Positions 52,095 through 60,571 of a stretch of 64,000 bases of DNA are shown piece by piece (the stretch's first letter is position 1; the number at the start of each line of letters is the position of its first letter). Both the position numbers and the translations under genes were made by a program. Origin of the DNA: Arthrobacter sp. MYb229 (lineage in GTDB: Bacteria; Actinomycetota; Actinomycetes; Actinomycetales; Micrococcaceae). Below the pieces are notes generated by a model. The model was given only the letters and a program-made list of their open reading frames with translations. It was not told the DNA's origin and made no database searches. Where the stretch lies: assembly GCF_002975405.1 (NCBI RefSeq), contig NZ_PCPS01000001.1:1302001-1366000 (forward strand), given 5' to 3'.

Positions 52095-52919
52095 CTAACT
52101 GGCTTTAAGCCGTGTCGAAGCCATGTTCGCAATGAAATGACCAACGTTAACCAGGACGGTTGCAGGCAAGAGAATCCAAATCATCCATTTCTCGGCAACT
52201 CCAGGAATACCTACCAGAGCAGAGATGATTGAGCAGGCCAAAATTACCAAGCTGAGCTCCACCGCGTGAAGCATCCGGTGGAAGGGCAAGAAGCGGGCCA
52301 GCGAACGCAAGCGGCCCACGAGGGATGTCACCGGAATTGAACGCGCATCTGCGGTATCTGGAAGTTTAGCCAGTCCAGCCATGCTCCGGGCGGCATGCAC
52401 CATCAGTGACTGGGACCTGTTCAATACCAGCAACACAGCCAGGCACCCGGCCATGAACAACGTTGGCCAGGCTTGAGCTGCATTCGCTCCGGCTGCCGAG
52501 AGTTCTAGGAAAACGCGATATCCCAGGGCAATAGGTATCAGGGCTTCGGTCGTATGGTGACCGACCATGTCGATAAAAATGCCACGTGGTGACTGCGTAC
52601 CACGCCACCGAGCCACTTCTCCGTCCGAGCAATCAAAGTAGAGCTGGACTTGCGATAGAACCACAGCGAGAATCGGGCCCCAGATCCCCGGGATCAGCAG
52701 TGCCAGGGACATGCACCAACCGGCAAGAATCATCAACCCGGTAACGCCGTTGGCCGAGATTCGGGTGCGGACCAACACCGCGGTCAGATAGATCGAGATA
52801 TGGCGCAGGTACAGCTCAGCCGTCCAGTGCTCCGCGTTCTTGCGCGCGCGGACTTCAGGGGGTTGGCAAACGGCCCGCAGCTCTTCTAGCGTGGGCCGAG
52901 CCGGGCGTTCGGCGATCAT
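52095..52919 (-). CDS. CDP-alcohol phosphatidyltransferase-family membrane protein
   Basis: A 274-residue polytopic enzyme that would transfer a phospho-alcohol from a CDP-alcohol to a second alcohol at the membrane. Several membrane helices follow a soluble N-terminal 45 residues. The motif reads DGEVARWRGTQSPRGIFID and continues MVGH: it matches D-G-x2-A-R-x8-G-x3-D-x3-D except that the last Asp is His. Similar G-H variants occur in actinobacterial members from memory. The start is the ATG at 52919, which overlaps the stop of the GT2 gene upstream in ATGA; the longer open frame from 53078 is rejected. Its substrate could be a CDP-polyol or CDP-diacylglycerol; lipid-anchor synthesis for the polymer is a plausible role. 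Confidence 0.8.
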   Translation of the reverse strand: MIAERPARPTLEELRAVCQPPEVRARKNAEHWTAELYLRHISIYLTAVLVRTRISANGVTGLMILAGWCMSLALLIPGIWGPILAVVLSQVQLYFDCSDGEVARWRGTQSPRGIFIDMVGHHTTEALIPIALGYRVFLELSAAGANAAQAWPTLFMAGCLAVLLVLNRSQSLMVHAARSMAGLAKLPDTADARSIPVTSLVGRLRSLARFLPFHRMLHAVELSLVILACSIISALVGIPGVAEKWMIWILLPATVLVNVGHFIANMASTRLKAS

Positions 52920-53953
52920 TTGATTCGCCCTTTGTCGAGAGTGCTTCCTGCTCCCATTGCGCGGCCCTTGATATAGCCGGCGGCCCATGGAAGGTGGATG
53001 GCCGGGAAGGTGGCTGCGGTAAGCAGCTTTTCTTTCAGGCCTTCTCCCTTGGCCCGGAAGCCGGCGAGCAAAGTGCACGCGCCGTAGAGAACCGGAATCG
53101 ATTTACTGAGCGTCAGCAGGATATTGACTGACTTCGGAAGTCTTTCACCGGCCAACGGCTGAATTACTGCTGAAGCTATCCCCGCGCTAATCCCGGCAAG
53201 GAGCAATGGTGGAAGGTCATGGCGCAACGACTTGCCCTCTGGGAAACGACGCGCAATTTCCCCGCGCCAAGTTCCGGAGGCAAATGACTGTTTAATCAGG
53301 GACGGGAAGTTGTCTCTCGGGTAATAGCCAACCTTGAGCTCCGGATCAAACCAGACCTTATGCCCCGCCTGGCGGATCCGGAGGCATAGCTCCCAGTCTT
53401 GGGCACGCCACATGTTTTCGTCGAAATAGCCCACTTCTTCAAAAACTTCGCGACGGAAGATACCTAGGTATGCCGACTCCGCTTCGCCCTCGGGTGCGCC
53501 TGAATGATATGCAGGTCCGCCGAAACCGAACTTGGAGTGATATGCCGCGGCAATCGCCCTCTGGAGGGCCGTGCGCCCACGGGCGTCCATCAGGCCACCC
53601 ACGTCGTGTGCGCCAACACGATTCAACGTTTCAATGCCCTGCTTCGTGTAGGAAGCGGGCAGCTCGCTATGCGCATCGACGCGAATAACAATCGGATTAG
53701 TCGAGTTGCGGATGGCGAGATTCAACGCAATCGGGGTTCGTCCTTGCGGGTTATCAACCAAAGTGATGCGAGAGTCTTGAGCCGCTAGGCGCTGTGCGAC
53801 AAGATTCGTTTCGTCCGTGCTTGGACCTAGTGCAAGAACAAGCTCCTTGTCACCTTCGTAGTCCTGCGCCAAGATAGAAGCGACGGCCTCGTCGAGGTAA
53901 TCTGCTTCGTTCAGCACAGGCATTACGTAGGCAACGCCAGGATATTCAGTCAT
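52916..53953 (-). CDS. Membrane-associated GT2 glycosyltransferase
   Basis: A 345-residue family 2 enzyme. The GT-A domain (about 5-235) has VAYVMPVLNEADYLDEAVAS, a donor loop GRTPIALNLAIR, the D-x-H/D-x-D-like motif IRVDAHSELP and a later AQDWELCLRIRQAGHK region with the ED motif. The C-terminal 100 residues hold hydrophobic segments (about 245-320), so it is likely membrane-bound. It starts eight bases after the tagH stop, and its own stop overlaps the next start in ATGA, so tagG-tagH-GT2-CDP-alcohol transferase form one tightly packed unit. It probably adds a sugar to a lipid-linked intermediate. Confidence 0.82.
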   Translation of the reverse strand: MTEYPGVAYVMPVLNEADYLDEAVASILAQDYEGDKELVLALGPSTDETNLVAQRLAAQDSRITLVDNPQGRTPIALNLAIRNSTNPIVIRVDAHSELPASYTKQGIETLNRVGAHDVGGLMDARGRTALQRAIAAAYHSKFGFGGPAYHSGAPEGEAESAYLGIFRREVFEEVGYFDENMWRAQDWELCLRIRQAGHKVWFDPELKVGYYPRDNFPSLIKQSFASGTWRGEIARRFPEGKSLRHDLPPLLLAGISAGIASAVIQPLAGERLPKSVNILLTLSKSIPVLYGACTLLAGFRAKGEGLKEKLLTAATFPAIHLPWAAGYIKGRAMGAGSTLDKGRIK

Positions 53954-53961
53954 CCGTCCCT

Positions 53962-54849
53962 TTATTTCTTCTTCTTCAAGTGTGCTTGGTACGCCTTGAT
54001 AACGGCATCGGGATCGCCGTCCATTTTCTGGACGCCCTTTTCAATCCAGATGCAGCGATTGCAGGTTTCCTTGATCGAGTTCATCGAATGCGAAACGTTG
54101 AAGATCGTTCCCGCGTTCTCACGAATTTCGCGGATTTTCGCTTCACTGCGTTTTTTGAACTTCGCGTCACCGACCGCCAAGGCTTCATCAATAATCAAAA
54201 TGTCGTGCTGCTTCGACGCCGCGATCGCAAATTTAAGTCGCGCGCTCATGCCGGAAGAGTAGGTGCGCATTGGCAAATCGATAAATTCTTCAAGTTCGGC
54301 AAACTTGATGATGTCTTCGCGCATCTTCTCGACTTCTTGACGGTTGTAGCCAAGGGCGAGTCCACCAAGAGTAATGTTCTTATCTCCCGAGAGTCCGGGG
54401 ATAAGAGCAGCGCCGACGCCCAAAAGGCTGGGACGCGATCTTGCAAACACACTTCCGGAAGCAGGAGGAGTCAAGCCCGTAATGGCCTTAAGCAACGTCG
54501 ACTTACCTGAACCATTTGATCCGATCACGCCAATTGACTCATTCTCATAAGCCACGAAGGAGATCCCCTTCAATGCATGAACCGTTCTAACGCCTCGCAT
54601 ATTCGACTGGAGCAACCGGCGAGCACCTGAAGCTCCCACAGCTTTGCCGCTTGAATACACCTGGTACTTGACGTGGAGATTGTCCACCATGACTACCGGT
54701 TGGCGGCTCGAATCGATATTTAGGTTCGGACTCTTAACGTCATCTGCGGACACCACATCGATAAATGAGGTGTCATCTGAAAAAATCCGTTCTGGTTCAT
54801 AGTCTGGATGCAATTCAGGATTTATTAGGTCATCAAAACTAATCCGCAC
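53962..54849 (-). CDS. tagH: Teichoic-acid ABC exporter ATP-binding subunit
   Basis: A 295-residue ATPase of the polysaccharide/teichoic acid exporter group. It has the P-loop GSNGSGKSTLLKAITGL near residue 108, the signature YSSGMSARLKFAIA near 198 and Walker B with IIDEALAVGDAKF near 215, where the D-E-A-L-A-V-G-D block is typical of TagH/RfbE. Residues 1-60 are an extra, low-complexity N-terminal segment. The start is the GTG at 54849, which overlaps the tagG end by 11 bases; the open frame extends to 54927, but that would lie inside tagG. It has no long C-terminal domain, unlike Bacillus subtilis TagH. It powers flipping of the lipid-linked polymer with TagG. Confidence 0.92.
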   Translation of the reverse strand: MRISFDDLINPELHPDYEPERIFSDDTSFIDVVSADDVKSPNLNIDSSRQPVVMVDNLHVKYQVYSSGKAVGASGARRLLQSNMRGVRTVHALKGISFVAYENESIGVIGSNGSGKSTLLKAITGLTPPASGSVFARSRPSLLGVGAALIPGLSGDKNITLGGLALGYNRQEVEKMREDIIKFAELEEFIDLPMRTYSSGMSARLKFAIAASKQHDILIIDEALAVGDAKFKKRSEAKIREIRENAGTIFNVSHSMNSIKETCNRCIWIEKGVQKMDGDPDAVIKAYQAHLKKKK

Positions 54850-55687
54850 GGCCGTAACGCTCCTCAGCTTTCCAGAAGTAAATAAGCCCGACCACCAGAG
54901 TAGCGATGGCCCAGATGCCCACGACAAGCCACGCGTGTGGATCGTAAGGGCTATTGTCCATAATCATTGCTCTTGCGATCGTCAGAGTTTGGTAAAGCGG
55001 GTGATAGTCAAATATGGCAAGCATCCAAGGCCATTGATTGAGGATACGATCGACGCTGAATAGCACGCCTGAGGTATAGAAGAGAACACGTCCGATCAAC
55101 GGCAATATGTTCGTAAAATCTCGGATGTGAACCGTTATTCGTGCACATATTAGCGCAATACCCATATTGAAAACGCTAAATAGGAGCACCAGTGGAATGA
55201 TCACAAACCACGTCCATTTTGGAGCGGTTCCTAGGATGAGGGCATAAATGAACATCACACCAAGCATTGGAACAAGAGTCAAGAAATTCTGGGTGACTTG
55301 AGCTACAGGAAGTGACAGTCTTGGGAAAGCCAATGATTGTACAAGCGCGGTATTTCCGGTGATCGATTTTGCCCCGCCATTCATCGACGTAGTGAAGAAC
55401 TCGAAGAGGAACACTCCGATAACCACGAATACAGGGAAATCAGCAGGACGGTTCCCGCCCTGCAAGATGCCAAAGATGAATCCATACATTAGGGCATTGA
55501 ACGTAGGTTTCAGGACAACCCAAACCATGCCCAGACGGTTACGTTCGTTCTGAGACTGAAGTCGGGCCTTGGCAAGTTCATAAATGAACTCGCGACGACT
55601 CCACGTCTGCTTCAGGTAATCGACCAATGACGGTCTTGCCCCTACTCGGTGCAAGCCGTACTTCTCGGCCTCCTCCGCAACTGTCAT
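54839..55687 (-). CDS. tagG: Teichoic-acid ABC exporter permease
   Basis: A 282-residue ABC-2 type membrane subunit with six predicted membrane segments. The amphipathic start YLKQTWSRREFIYELAKARL is characteristic of polysaccharide exporters, as is the RLGMVWVVLKP segment that follows. Its end overlaps the tagH start, the usual TagG-TagH arrangement. Both a TTG at 55693 and an ATG at 55687 are possible starts; GAGGA lies about ten bases from the ATG, which I prefer. Together with TagH it moves an undecaprenyl-linked polymer across the membrane. Confidence 0.9.
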   Translation of the reverse strand: MTVAEEAEKYGLHRVGARPSLVDYLKQTWSRREFIYELAKARLQSQNERNRLGMVWVVLKPTFNALMYGFIFGILQGGNRPADFPVFVVIGVFLFEFFTTSMNGGAKSITGNTALVQSLAFPRLSLPVAQVTQNFLTLVPMLGVMFIYALILGTAPKWTWFVIIPLVLLFSVFNMGIALICARITVHIRDFTNILPLIGRVLFYTSGVLFSVDRILNQWPWMLAIFDYHPLYQTLTIARAMIMDNSPYDPHAWLVVGIWAIATLVVGLIYFWKAEERYGRAD

Positions 55688-55831
55688 GTGCAAAATGTCC
55701 TCTTGTCGAATGCTAACTACTACTTGAATTCGTAAGCACAGATGATCAAAGTCTAGTTTACGAGTGGTGGTAACACGTGATTTCGCGCTTCGTACGCGAG
55801 TGCAATTGCTCCCACTGACGCTTGAGCACGT

Positions 55832-56893
55832 CTATTCTGGCGGGTACTCAGCCAAATATTCGGCCATCGTATCGGTTTGCAGCGCCTCTGAAATTTGAGC
55901 GACTGCTAGTTCGCTGGCAAGTTCGATTGACTGACCATCGGCACTAGTTGAGCTTCCCGCAGTCGGCATCGTGAACATCTCCAGGTTTTCGGTGTCCACA
56001 TTTTTAAGTTGCATTCCTAAACCAACCATGGTCGCAGCGTCGAATTGCGAGTCGAAAGTGAGGTAGGGCGAAACCTTGTCGACAATATCGTAGAGTTTCA
56101 CCGGATTGGTGAGCGTATCGTTGGACAGCATCTGATTCACGGCCGCAACGAGGAATGTCCGTTGGTTCTTGACTCGCTGGTAATCACCGTCGCTGAAAGA
56201 CTTTCGTTCGCGTACGAAACGCAAGGCGCGATCCCCTTCAAGAGTGATCTCTCCTGCTGGGTAGAAGTAGTCGGTGTCATTCGCAGTGAAGGGTATCTCA
56301 TTGGAAACCGTAACGCCGCCCAAGGCCGTGGAAAGCTCTCGGAAGCCCTCAAAATCAATCATCGCCACGTGATCAACTTTCGTGTCGAATAGACCTTCCA
56401 CGGTTTGCATCAGCAGCGGTACCCCTCCAAGCGACACCGCAGCGTTGAGCTTGTTCTGGCCATATCCTGGGATATCTACCCACATATCTCTGACCAAAGA
56501 CATGATGTAAATTTGCTCTCGGTTTTCTGGAATATGCACCAGCATCATGGAGTCACTGCGCTGATTCACAGCACCGTCTAGCGCCGCTGCGTCCGATTGC
56601 TCATCATCAGCATGATCTACACCTAGCATCAAGATATTCATGGAGCCATCGTCTGGATCTTTGACGGGTCGCGAACTCTGCTGCTCATCGGTGTAGTCGA
56701 TGGACAAGGTATTGGTTTTCGAATTGAACTGATGTTGAAGACTAAATAGGTAGAACCCTGCACCCAAGGCTGCAACGACTGCAACCGCAACTACGGATAA
56801 CAGTACGCCGCGCAGGCGGCGCTTCCGCCGTCGCTCCACACCGTAGCGAGCGCTACGAGACGTAAAGCTTTCACTTGTGTTTTGGGTATTCAT
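55832..56893 (-). CDS. LytR-CpsA-Psr family ligase
   Basis: A 353-residue membrane-anchored LCP protein. A basic N-terminus (RRRKRRLRG) is followed by one membrane helix (about 29-50) and an extracytoplasmic LCP domain (about 80-300). Its core motifs are MNILMLGVD, the QRSDSMMLVHI strand with the catalytic-site Asp, SLVRDMWVDIPG with the pyrophosphate-binding Arg, and GGVTVSNEIPF. LCP proteins attach wall teichoic acids and other glycopolymers to peptidoglycan from their pyrophosphate lipid carrier. Its position next to tagGH fits that job for the polymer made here. It lacks the LytR_C domain. Confidence 0.9.
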   Translation of the reverse strand: MNTQNTSESFTSRSARYGVERRRKRRLRGVLLSVVAVAVVAALGAGFYLFSLQHQFNSKTNTLSIDYTDEQQSSRPVKDPDDGSMNILMLGVDHADDEQSDAAALDGAVNQRSDSMMLVHIPENREQIYIMSLVRDMWVDIPGYGQNKLNAAVSLGGVPLLMQTVEGLFDTKVDHVAMIDFEGFRELSTALGGVTVSNEIPFTANDTDYFYPAGEITLEGDRALRFVRERKSFSDGDYQRVKNQRTFLVAAVNQMLSNDTLTNPVKLYDIVDKVSPYLTFDSQFDAATMVGLGMQLKNVDTENLEMFTMPTAGSSTSADGQSIELASELAVAQISEALQTDTMAEYLAEYPPE

Positions 56894-56962
56894 TCCTGCA
56901 GCTTCTCAAAGAAAATCTAGGGTATGCCCATGTGGCAAGTTCTATGCTCGCTACAGGGGCAA

Positions 56963-57003
56963 AGAAAAAGACTACTCAAGATAAATGTGATTATCCTGAG
57001 TAG
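56963..57003 (-). terminator. Terminator after galU
   Basis: On the minus strand, CTACTCAGGATAA pairs with TTATCTTGAGTAG around a six-base loop (56972-57003; a CTACTCA outer stem, a two-base mismatch and an ATAA inner stem), followed by TCTTTTTC at 56963-56971. It sits directly after the galU stop. Confidence 0.75.
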
Positions 57004-57013
57004 CCCCTTACGA

Positions 57014-57916
57014 TTAGTCTTCGAGGTTCGCGACGAACGTCCTTAGCCAGGTCTTCATGCCCGCGCCTAGTTCTTCATTTTCAACGGCCAAAGTAACATT
57101 TGCCTGGAGATAGCTCAGCTTGTCACCGGTGTCATAGCGTCGGCCACGGAAGACTACGGCATGCACTCCGGATCCTTCATCGCTGCCCACAGCAAGCTCC
57201 TGAAGAGCATCCGTCAGCTGAATTTCACCGCCGCGTCCCGGAGCGGTGTGCTCAAGCACCTCGAAAACCCTGGGGTGAAGCAGGTAACGGCCGATGATTG
57301 CCAGATTGCTTGGGGCTTCCTCCACGCTTGGCTTCTCAACCAGGGCGTTAACTTTCACATAGTCCTCGCCCTCGACAGTAGAAACGTCCGCACAGCCGTA
57401 GGCACTGATCTGTTCAGGTTCGACCTCCATGAGCGCGATCACCGACCCACCGGTCTTCTGCTGGGTTTCCACCATGAGCGACAACAGTTCATCGCGTGAA
57501 TCAATTAAGTCGTCGCCCAGCAAAACCGCGAATGGTTCCTGCCCTACGTGCTGCTTTGCGCACAGGACCGCATGCCCGAGGCCTCGCGGATCGCGCTGGC
57601 GCACGTAGTGAATATCGCCCAGTTCCGTTGCTTCCTGAACCGAGCGCAATTTCTTCACGTCCCCCTTGGCTTCCAAGGATGCTTCCAAGGAGGGAACCCG
57701 ATCGAAGTGGTCTTCGAGGGCGCGCTTGCTGCGCCCAGTAATCATCAGCACGTCGTTCAGCCCAGCGTTCACGGCTTCGGCAACGACATACTGGATCGCA
57801 GGCTTATCGACTACGGGAAGCATCTCTTTTGGCATTGCCTTCGTTGCTGGCAAAAATCGAGTTCCCAGCCCAGCAGCTGGAATGACTGCCTTCGTAATTT
57901 TCGGAGTCAACGCCAT
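57014..57916 (-). CDS. galU: UTP-glucose-1-phosphate uridylyltransferase
   Basis: Makes UDP-glucose from glucose-1-phosphate and UTP; 300 residues. The N-terminal signature AVIPAAGLGTRFLPATKAMP and the K-E-M-L-P-V-V-D-K-P block are diagnostic of bacterial GalU. The ATG at 57916 is preferred over the frame start at 57940 because MALTPKITK directly precedes the Rossmann strand. It is followed by its own terminator and is the first gene on the right of the teichoic locus. UDP-glucose is a likely donor for some of the glycosyltransferases here. Confidence 0.95.
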   Translation of the reverse strand: MALTPKITKAVIPAAGLGTRFLPATKAMPKEMLPVVDKPAIQYVVAEAVNAGLNDVLMITGRSKRALEDHFDRVPSLEASLEAKGDVKKLRSVQEATELGDIHYVRQRDPRGLGHAVLCAKQHVGQEPFAVLLGDDLIDSRDELLSLMVETQQKTGGSVIALMEVEPEQISAYGCADVSTVEGEDYVKVNALVEKPSVEEAPSNLAIIGRYLLHPRVFEVLEHTAPGRGGEIQLTDALQELAVGSDEGSGVHAVVFRGRRYDTGDKLSYLQANVTLAVENEELGAGMKTWLRTFVANLED

Positions 57917-57993
57917 TCTGATAATCCCTACTGTTCTCAAAAGGTAATTTAAATCTGATGAAGCAAGCAGTCTTCATCATCCGTGCAAGGTTT

Positions 57994-58467
57994 CTAGCTC
58001 TTTTTTGACAATCGCTTGATCACTGCGCGTGGAAAGTACTCAGCGACATCGCCACCGAGTGCCTGCACTTCTTTGAGCAGTGACGAAGACAAATGAGTAA
58101 ATCTAGTGTCCGCCTGCAAGAAGACGCTTTCCACGCCGGTGAGGTGGCGGTTCATGGTGGCCATGGGGATCTCATAGGCATAATCCACGGTGCTGCGCAG
58201 TCCCTTGACGATAGCTTCGGCGCCTTGCTCCTTGCAGAAATCCGCGAGGAGCCCTTGGCCCATGGGCATTGCGGAAACTCCGCGAAGACCTCCTACGGTC
58301 TCTTCAACGATGGCGACTCGTTCGTCTTCGCTAAATCGATACTTCTTGGAGTAGTTCGTCGACACAGCAACGATTACCTCGTCGAAGAGGCTCGCCGCAC
58401 GGGCAATGATCTCAACATGGCCATTGTGAATGGGATCGAAGGATCCTGGGCATACAGCTCTGCGCAT
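57994..58467 (-). CDS. coaD: Phosphopantetheine adenylyltransferase
   Basis: Catalyses the fourth step of CoA synthesis, joining AMP from ATP to 4'-phosphopantetheine; 157 residues. Motifs are CPGSFDPIHNGHVEII (with the H-x-G-H site), RFSEDERVAI, IVKGLRSTVDYAYE and FTHLSSSLLKEV. Its usual actinobacterial neighbours are rsmD upstream and the DUF177-rpmF genes downstream; here the aminotransferase pair and the teichoic locus lie between. It is divergent from the aminotransferase gene, with a 113-base shared promoter region. Confidence 0.96.
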   Translation of the reverse strand: MRRAVCPGSFDPIHNGHVEIIARAASLFDEVIVAVSTNYSKKYRFSEDERVAIVEETVGGLRGVSAMPMGQGLLADFCKEQGAEAIVKGLRSTVDYAYEIPMATMNRHLTGVESVFLQADTRFTHLSSSLLKEVQALGGDVAEYFPRAVIKRLSKKS

Positions 58468-58580
58468 ATATTGAATCTATCAACAAACCGCTAATAGTGC
58501 GTGATTTTGAACGGGCTGTCACGTAACGATTCATGCGTGTTACCTAACGCCAAATTCCTGAGACGAAGCATAATTGACCT

Positions 58581-59792
58581 ATGACCTATGAATCCAAGCC
58601 ATGGCGACGTACCGCACGCAGTGCAAACCTGCTGGGACCAACGGGAGAACCCGGGGTCACAATCTTCGAGGAGATTACCGGTCTGGCAAATAAACACCAA
58701 GCAATAAACTTGGGTCAAGGTTTCCCCGACACCGAAGGCCCGCTAGGAATTCGCGAATTGGCAGTCAAAGCCATCCATGACGGAGCCAATCAGTACGCTC
58801 CAGGCAGCGGCATTCCCGCGTTGCGACAGGCTATCTCGGAGCACCAGAATCGTTTTTATGATTTGATAATTGATCCGGATACACAGGTGGTCGTCTCCAC
58901 CGGTGCCACGGAAGCTATCGCAGCGACAATTCTGGCATTTGTCGAAGCCGGTGACGAGGTAGTCACTTTTGAGCCTTACTACGACTCCTATGCAGCCATG
59001 ATTGGGTTAGCAAATGCTACCCACAAGGTAGTGAAACTGCGAGCACCATCATTCGCGCCAAACCTGGAAGAACTCCGGGCTGCCGTCACCGACAAGACTC
59101 GACTGATCATTGTCAATAATCCGCATAACCCCACGGGCACGATTTTCGACGAGAGCGTCCTGAACGAAATCATAGCCCTCGCGCATAAGCATGATTGCAT
59201 CATCATGGCGGATGAAGTCTATGAACATCTCACCTTCGACTCGCCGCATATCCCCATCGCGACTCTTGCCGGCGGTTTTGAACGCACCGTCACGATTTCC
59301 TCTGCCGGCAAATCGTTTTCCTTCACCGGCTGGAAAGTTGGGTGGGCATCCGGGCCTCGCGAACTCATCACCGCGGTACGAACGGTCAAGCAGTTCCTTT
59401 CGTATTCCTCCGGGCCTGCTTTCCAGCCAGCCGTCGCTGCAGCTCTGGCACTTCCGGATTCATTCTTCAGCAACTTTTCCGCCGATCTCGGTGCGCGAGG
59501 TGGACAACTTGCCGACGGCCTGGAAAAAGCGGGAATCCCGGTGATGCGCCCCAAAGGCACCTATTTCTTGGTCGCCGATCTCAATGGACAAGGGATAGCA
59601 AGCGCTGTGGACGTTGCGAAGCTAATGCCTGCACGAATCGGCGTGGCCGCAATACCGCTATCGGTTTTTGCGCACCAAGAAAATCAGTCGGAATATGCCT
59701 CTCTGCTGCGTTTTGCCTTCTGCAAGAAACCCGAAGTCATCACGCGCGCCGTAGAGCTGCTGCAAAACCTACCCGGAGAGCTCGCTAAATGA
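58581..59792 (+). CDS. Pyridoxal-phosphate aminotransferase, class I/II fold
   Basis: A 403-residue type I-fold aminotransferase. It has AINLGQGFPDTEGPLGI near the start, IIVNNPHNPTGTIF (substrate and cofactor binding), DEVYEHL, and the Schiff-base Lys near residue 243 in SSAGKSFSFTGWKVGW. This set is typical of the DapC / YbdL-type branch, which includes N-succinyl-diaminopimelate, methionine and kynurenine aminotransferases; I cannot choose among them. The ribosome binding site is weak. Its stop overlaps the next start as ATGA (59789-59792), so it is coupled to the spermidine-synthase-like gene. Confidence 0.88.
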   Translation: MTYESKPWRRTARSANLLGPTGEPGVTIFEEITGLANKHQAINLGQGFPDTEGPLGIRELAVKAIHDGANQYAPGSGIPALRQAISEHQNRFYDLIIDPDTQVVVSTGATEAIAATILAFVEAGDEVVTFEPYYDSYAAMIGLANATHKVVKLRAPSFAPNLEELRAAVTDKTRLIIVNNPHNPTGTIFDESVLNEIIALAHKHDCIIMADEVYEHLTFDSPHIPIATLAGGFERTVTISSAGKSFSFTGWKVGWASGPRELITAVRTVKQFLSYSSGPAFQPAVAAALALPDSFFSNFSADLGARGGQLADGLEKAGIPVMRPKGTYFLVADLNGQGIASAVDVAKLMPARIGVAAIPLSVFAHQENQSEYASLLRFAFCKKPEVITRAVELLQNLPGELAK

Positions 59793-60571
59793 GCAATAAA
59801 CCCGTCAAACGCTGGCTCGGTGGTGTTCAGGCTCATGCAACCATTTATGATGATGCTCTAGTTCCCGGTGCCAAGATTCTCGCCATTGGTGGCGCCGAAC
59901 AGTCACATGTAAATCTGGCTGATCCGGAACAGATTTTCTATGAATACCTGGCTCGGATTGCCAATCATTTGAGCGTATTGCGCCCCGAGCCAGAACCGTT
60001 AAAATTCCTCCATCTGGGTGCCGGAGCACTGACCTTAGCCCGTTGGGGTGCTCTGCGCTATCCAAATAGCACGCACGTTGCCGTTGACATCGAACGCGAA
60101 CTGCTCGACTTCGTTCAGACGCACCTTCCCTTGCCGAAAGAATGCGATTTGCGGGCGGTTGTGGCCGATGCCCGTGCGGTGCTTTACGAAGAACTGGCAG
60201 GTGAGCTCTATGACGTCATTGTCGTCGACATTTTTAGCGGACCGGAGGCTCCGGAGCATCTGACCACCGCAGAGTATTATGCAGAACTTGCAGACTCGCT
60301 GGCCGTGGATGGACTGCTCTTCGTGAATATCGGAGATGACCCGCCGTTGGCCTTCACCGATCGCCAGGTGGCGGCCGCACAAACTGCCTTCGGCCACGTA
60401 CTGCTCAGCTCGACTCCAGAGATGTTTACCCGGCGATTCCCCGGGAACCTCATTCTTACCGCGTCAAATGCCAGGATCGACGAGCCGGCTATCGAAGCTT
60501 GCCAAGCCGCAGGCCCTTATCCGTCGGAGATCAAGCATTCTCTAGCCTTGGACCGGTTCGGCAAACCATAG
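59789..60571 (+). CDS. Spermidine-synthase-like methyltransferase-fold protein
   Basis: A 260-residue Rossmann-fold protein of the spermidine synthase superfamily. The S-adenosyl group-binding loop reads LHLGAGALTLARWGALRYP, with AVDIERELLDF after it and VVDIFSGPEAPEHLTTAEYY as the D-x-F/A active-site region. True spermidine synthases have G-G-G-D-G in the first loop; here the Asp needed to bind the aminopropyl donor is absent (G-A-G-A-L). Spermidine synthesis is therefore doubtful, and a methyl or other transfer is possible. There is no membrane domain, unlike some fused actinobacterial relatives. It is coupled by ATGA to the aminotransferase gene and overlaps the end of convergent rsmD by 30 bases. 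Confidence 0.75.
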   Translation: MSNKPVKRWLGGVQAHATIYDDALVPGAKILAIGGAEQSHVNLADPEQIFYEYLARIANHLSVLRPEPEPLKFLHLGAGALTLARWGALRYPNSTHVAVDIERELLDFVQTHLPLPKECDLRAVVADARAVLYEELAGELYDVIVVDIFSGPEAPEHLTTAEYYAELADSLAVDGLLFVNIGDDPPLAFTDRQVAAAQTAFGHVLLSSTPEMFTRRFPGNLILTASNARIDEPAIEACQAAGPYPSEIKHSLALDRFGKP

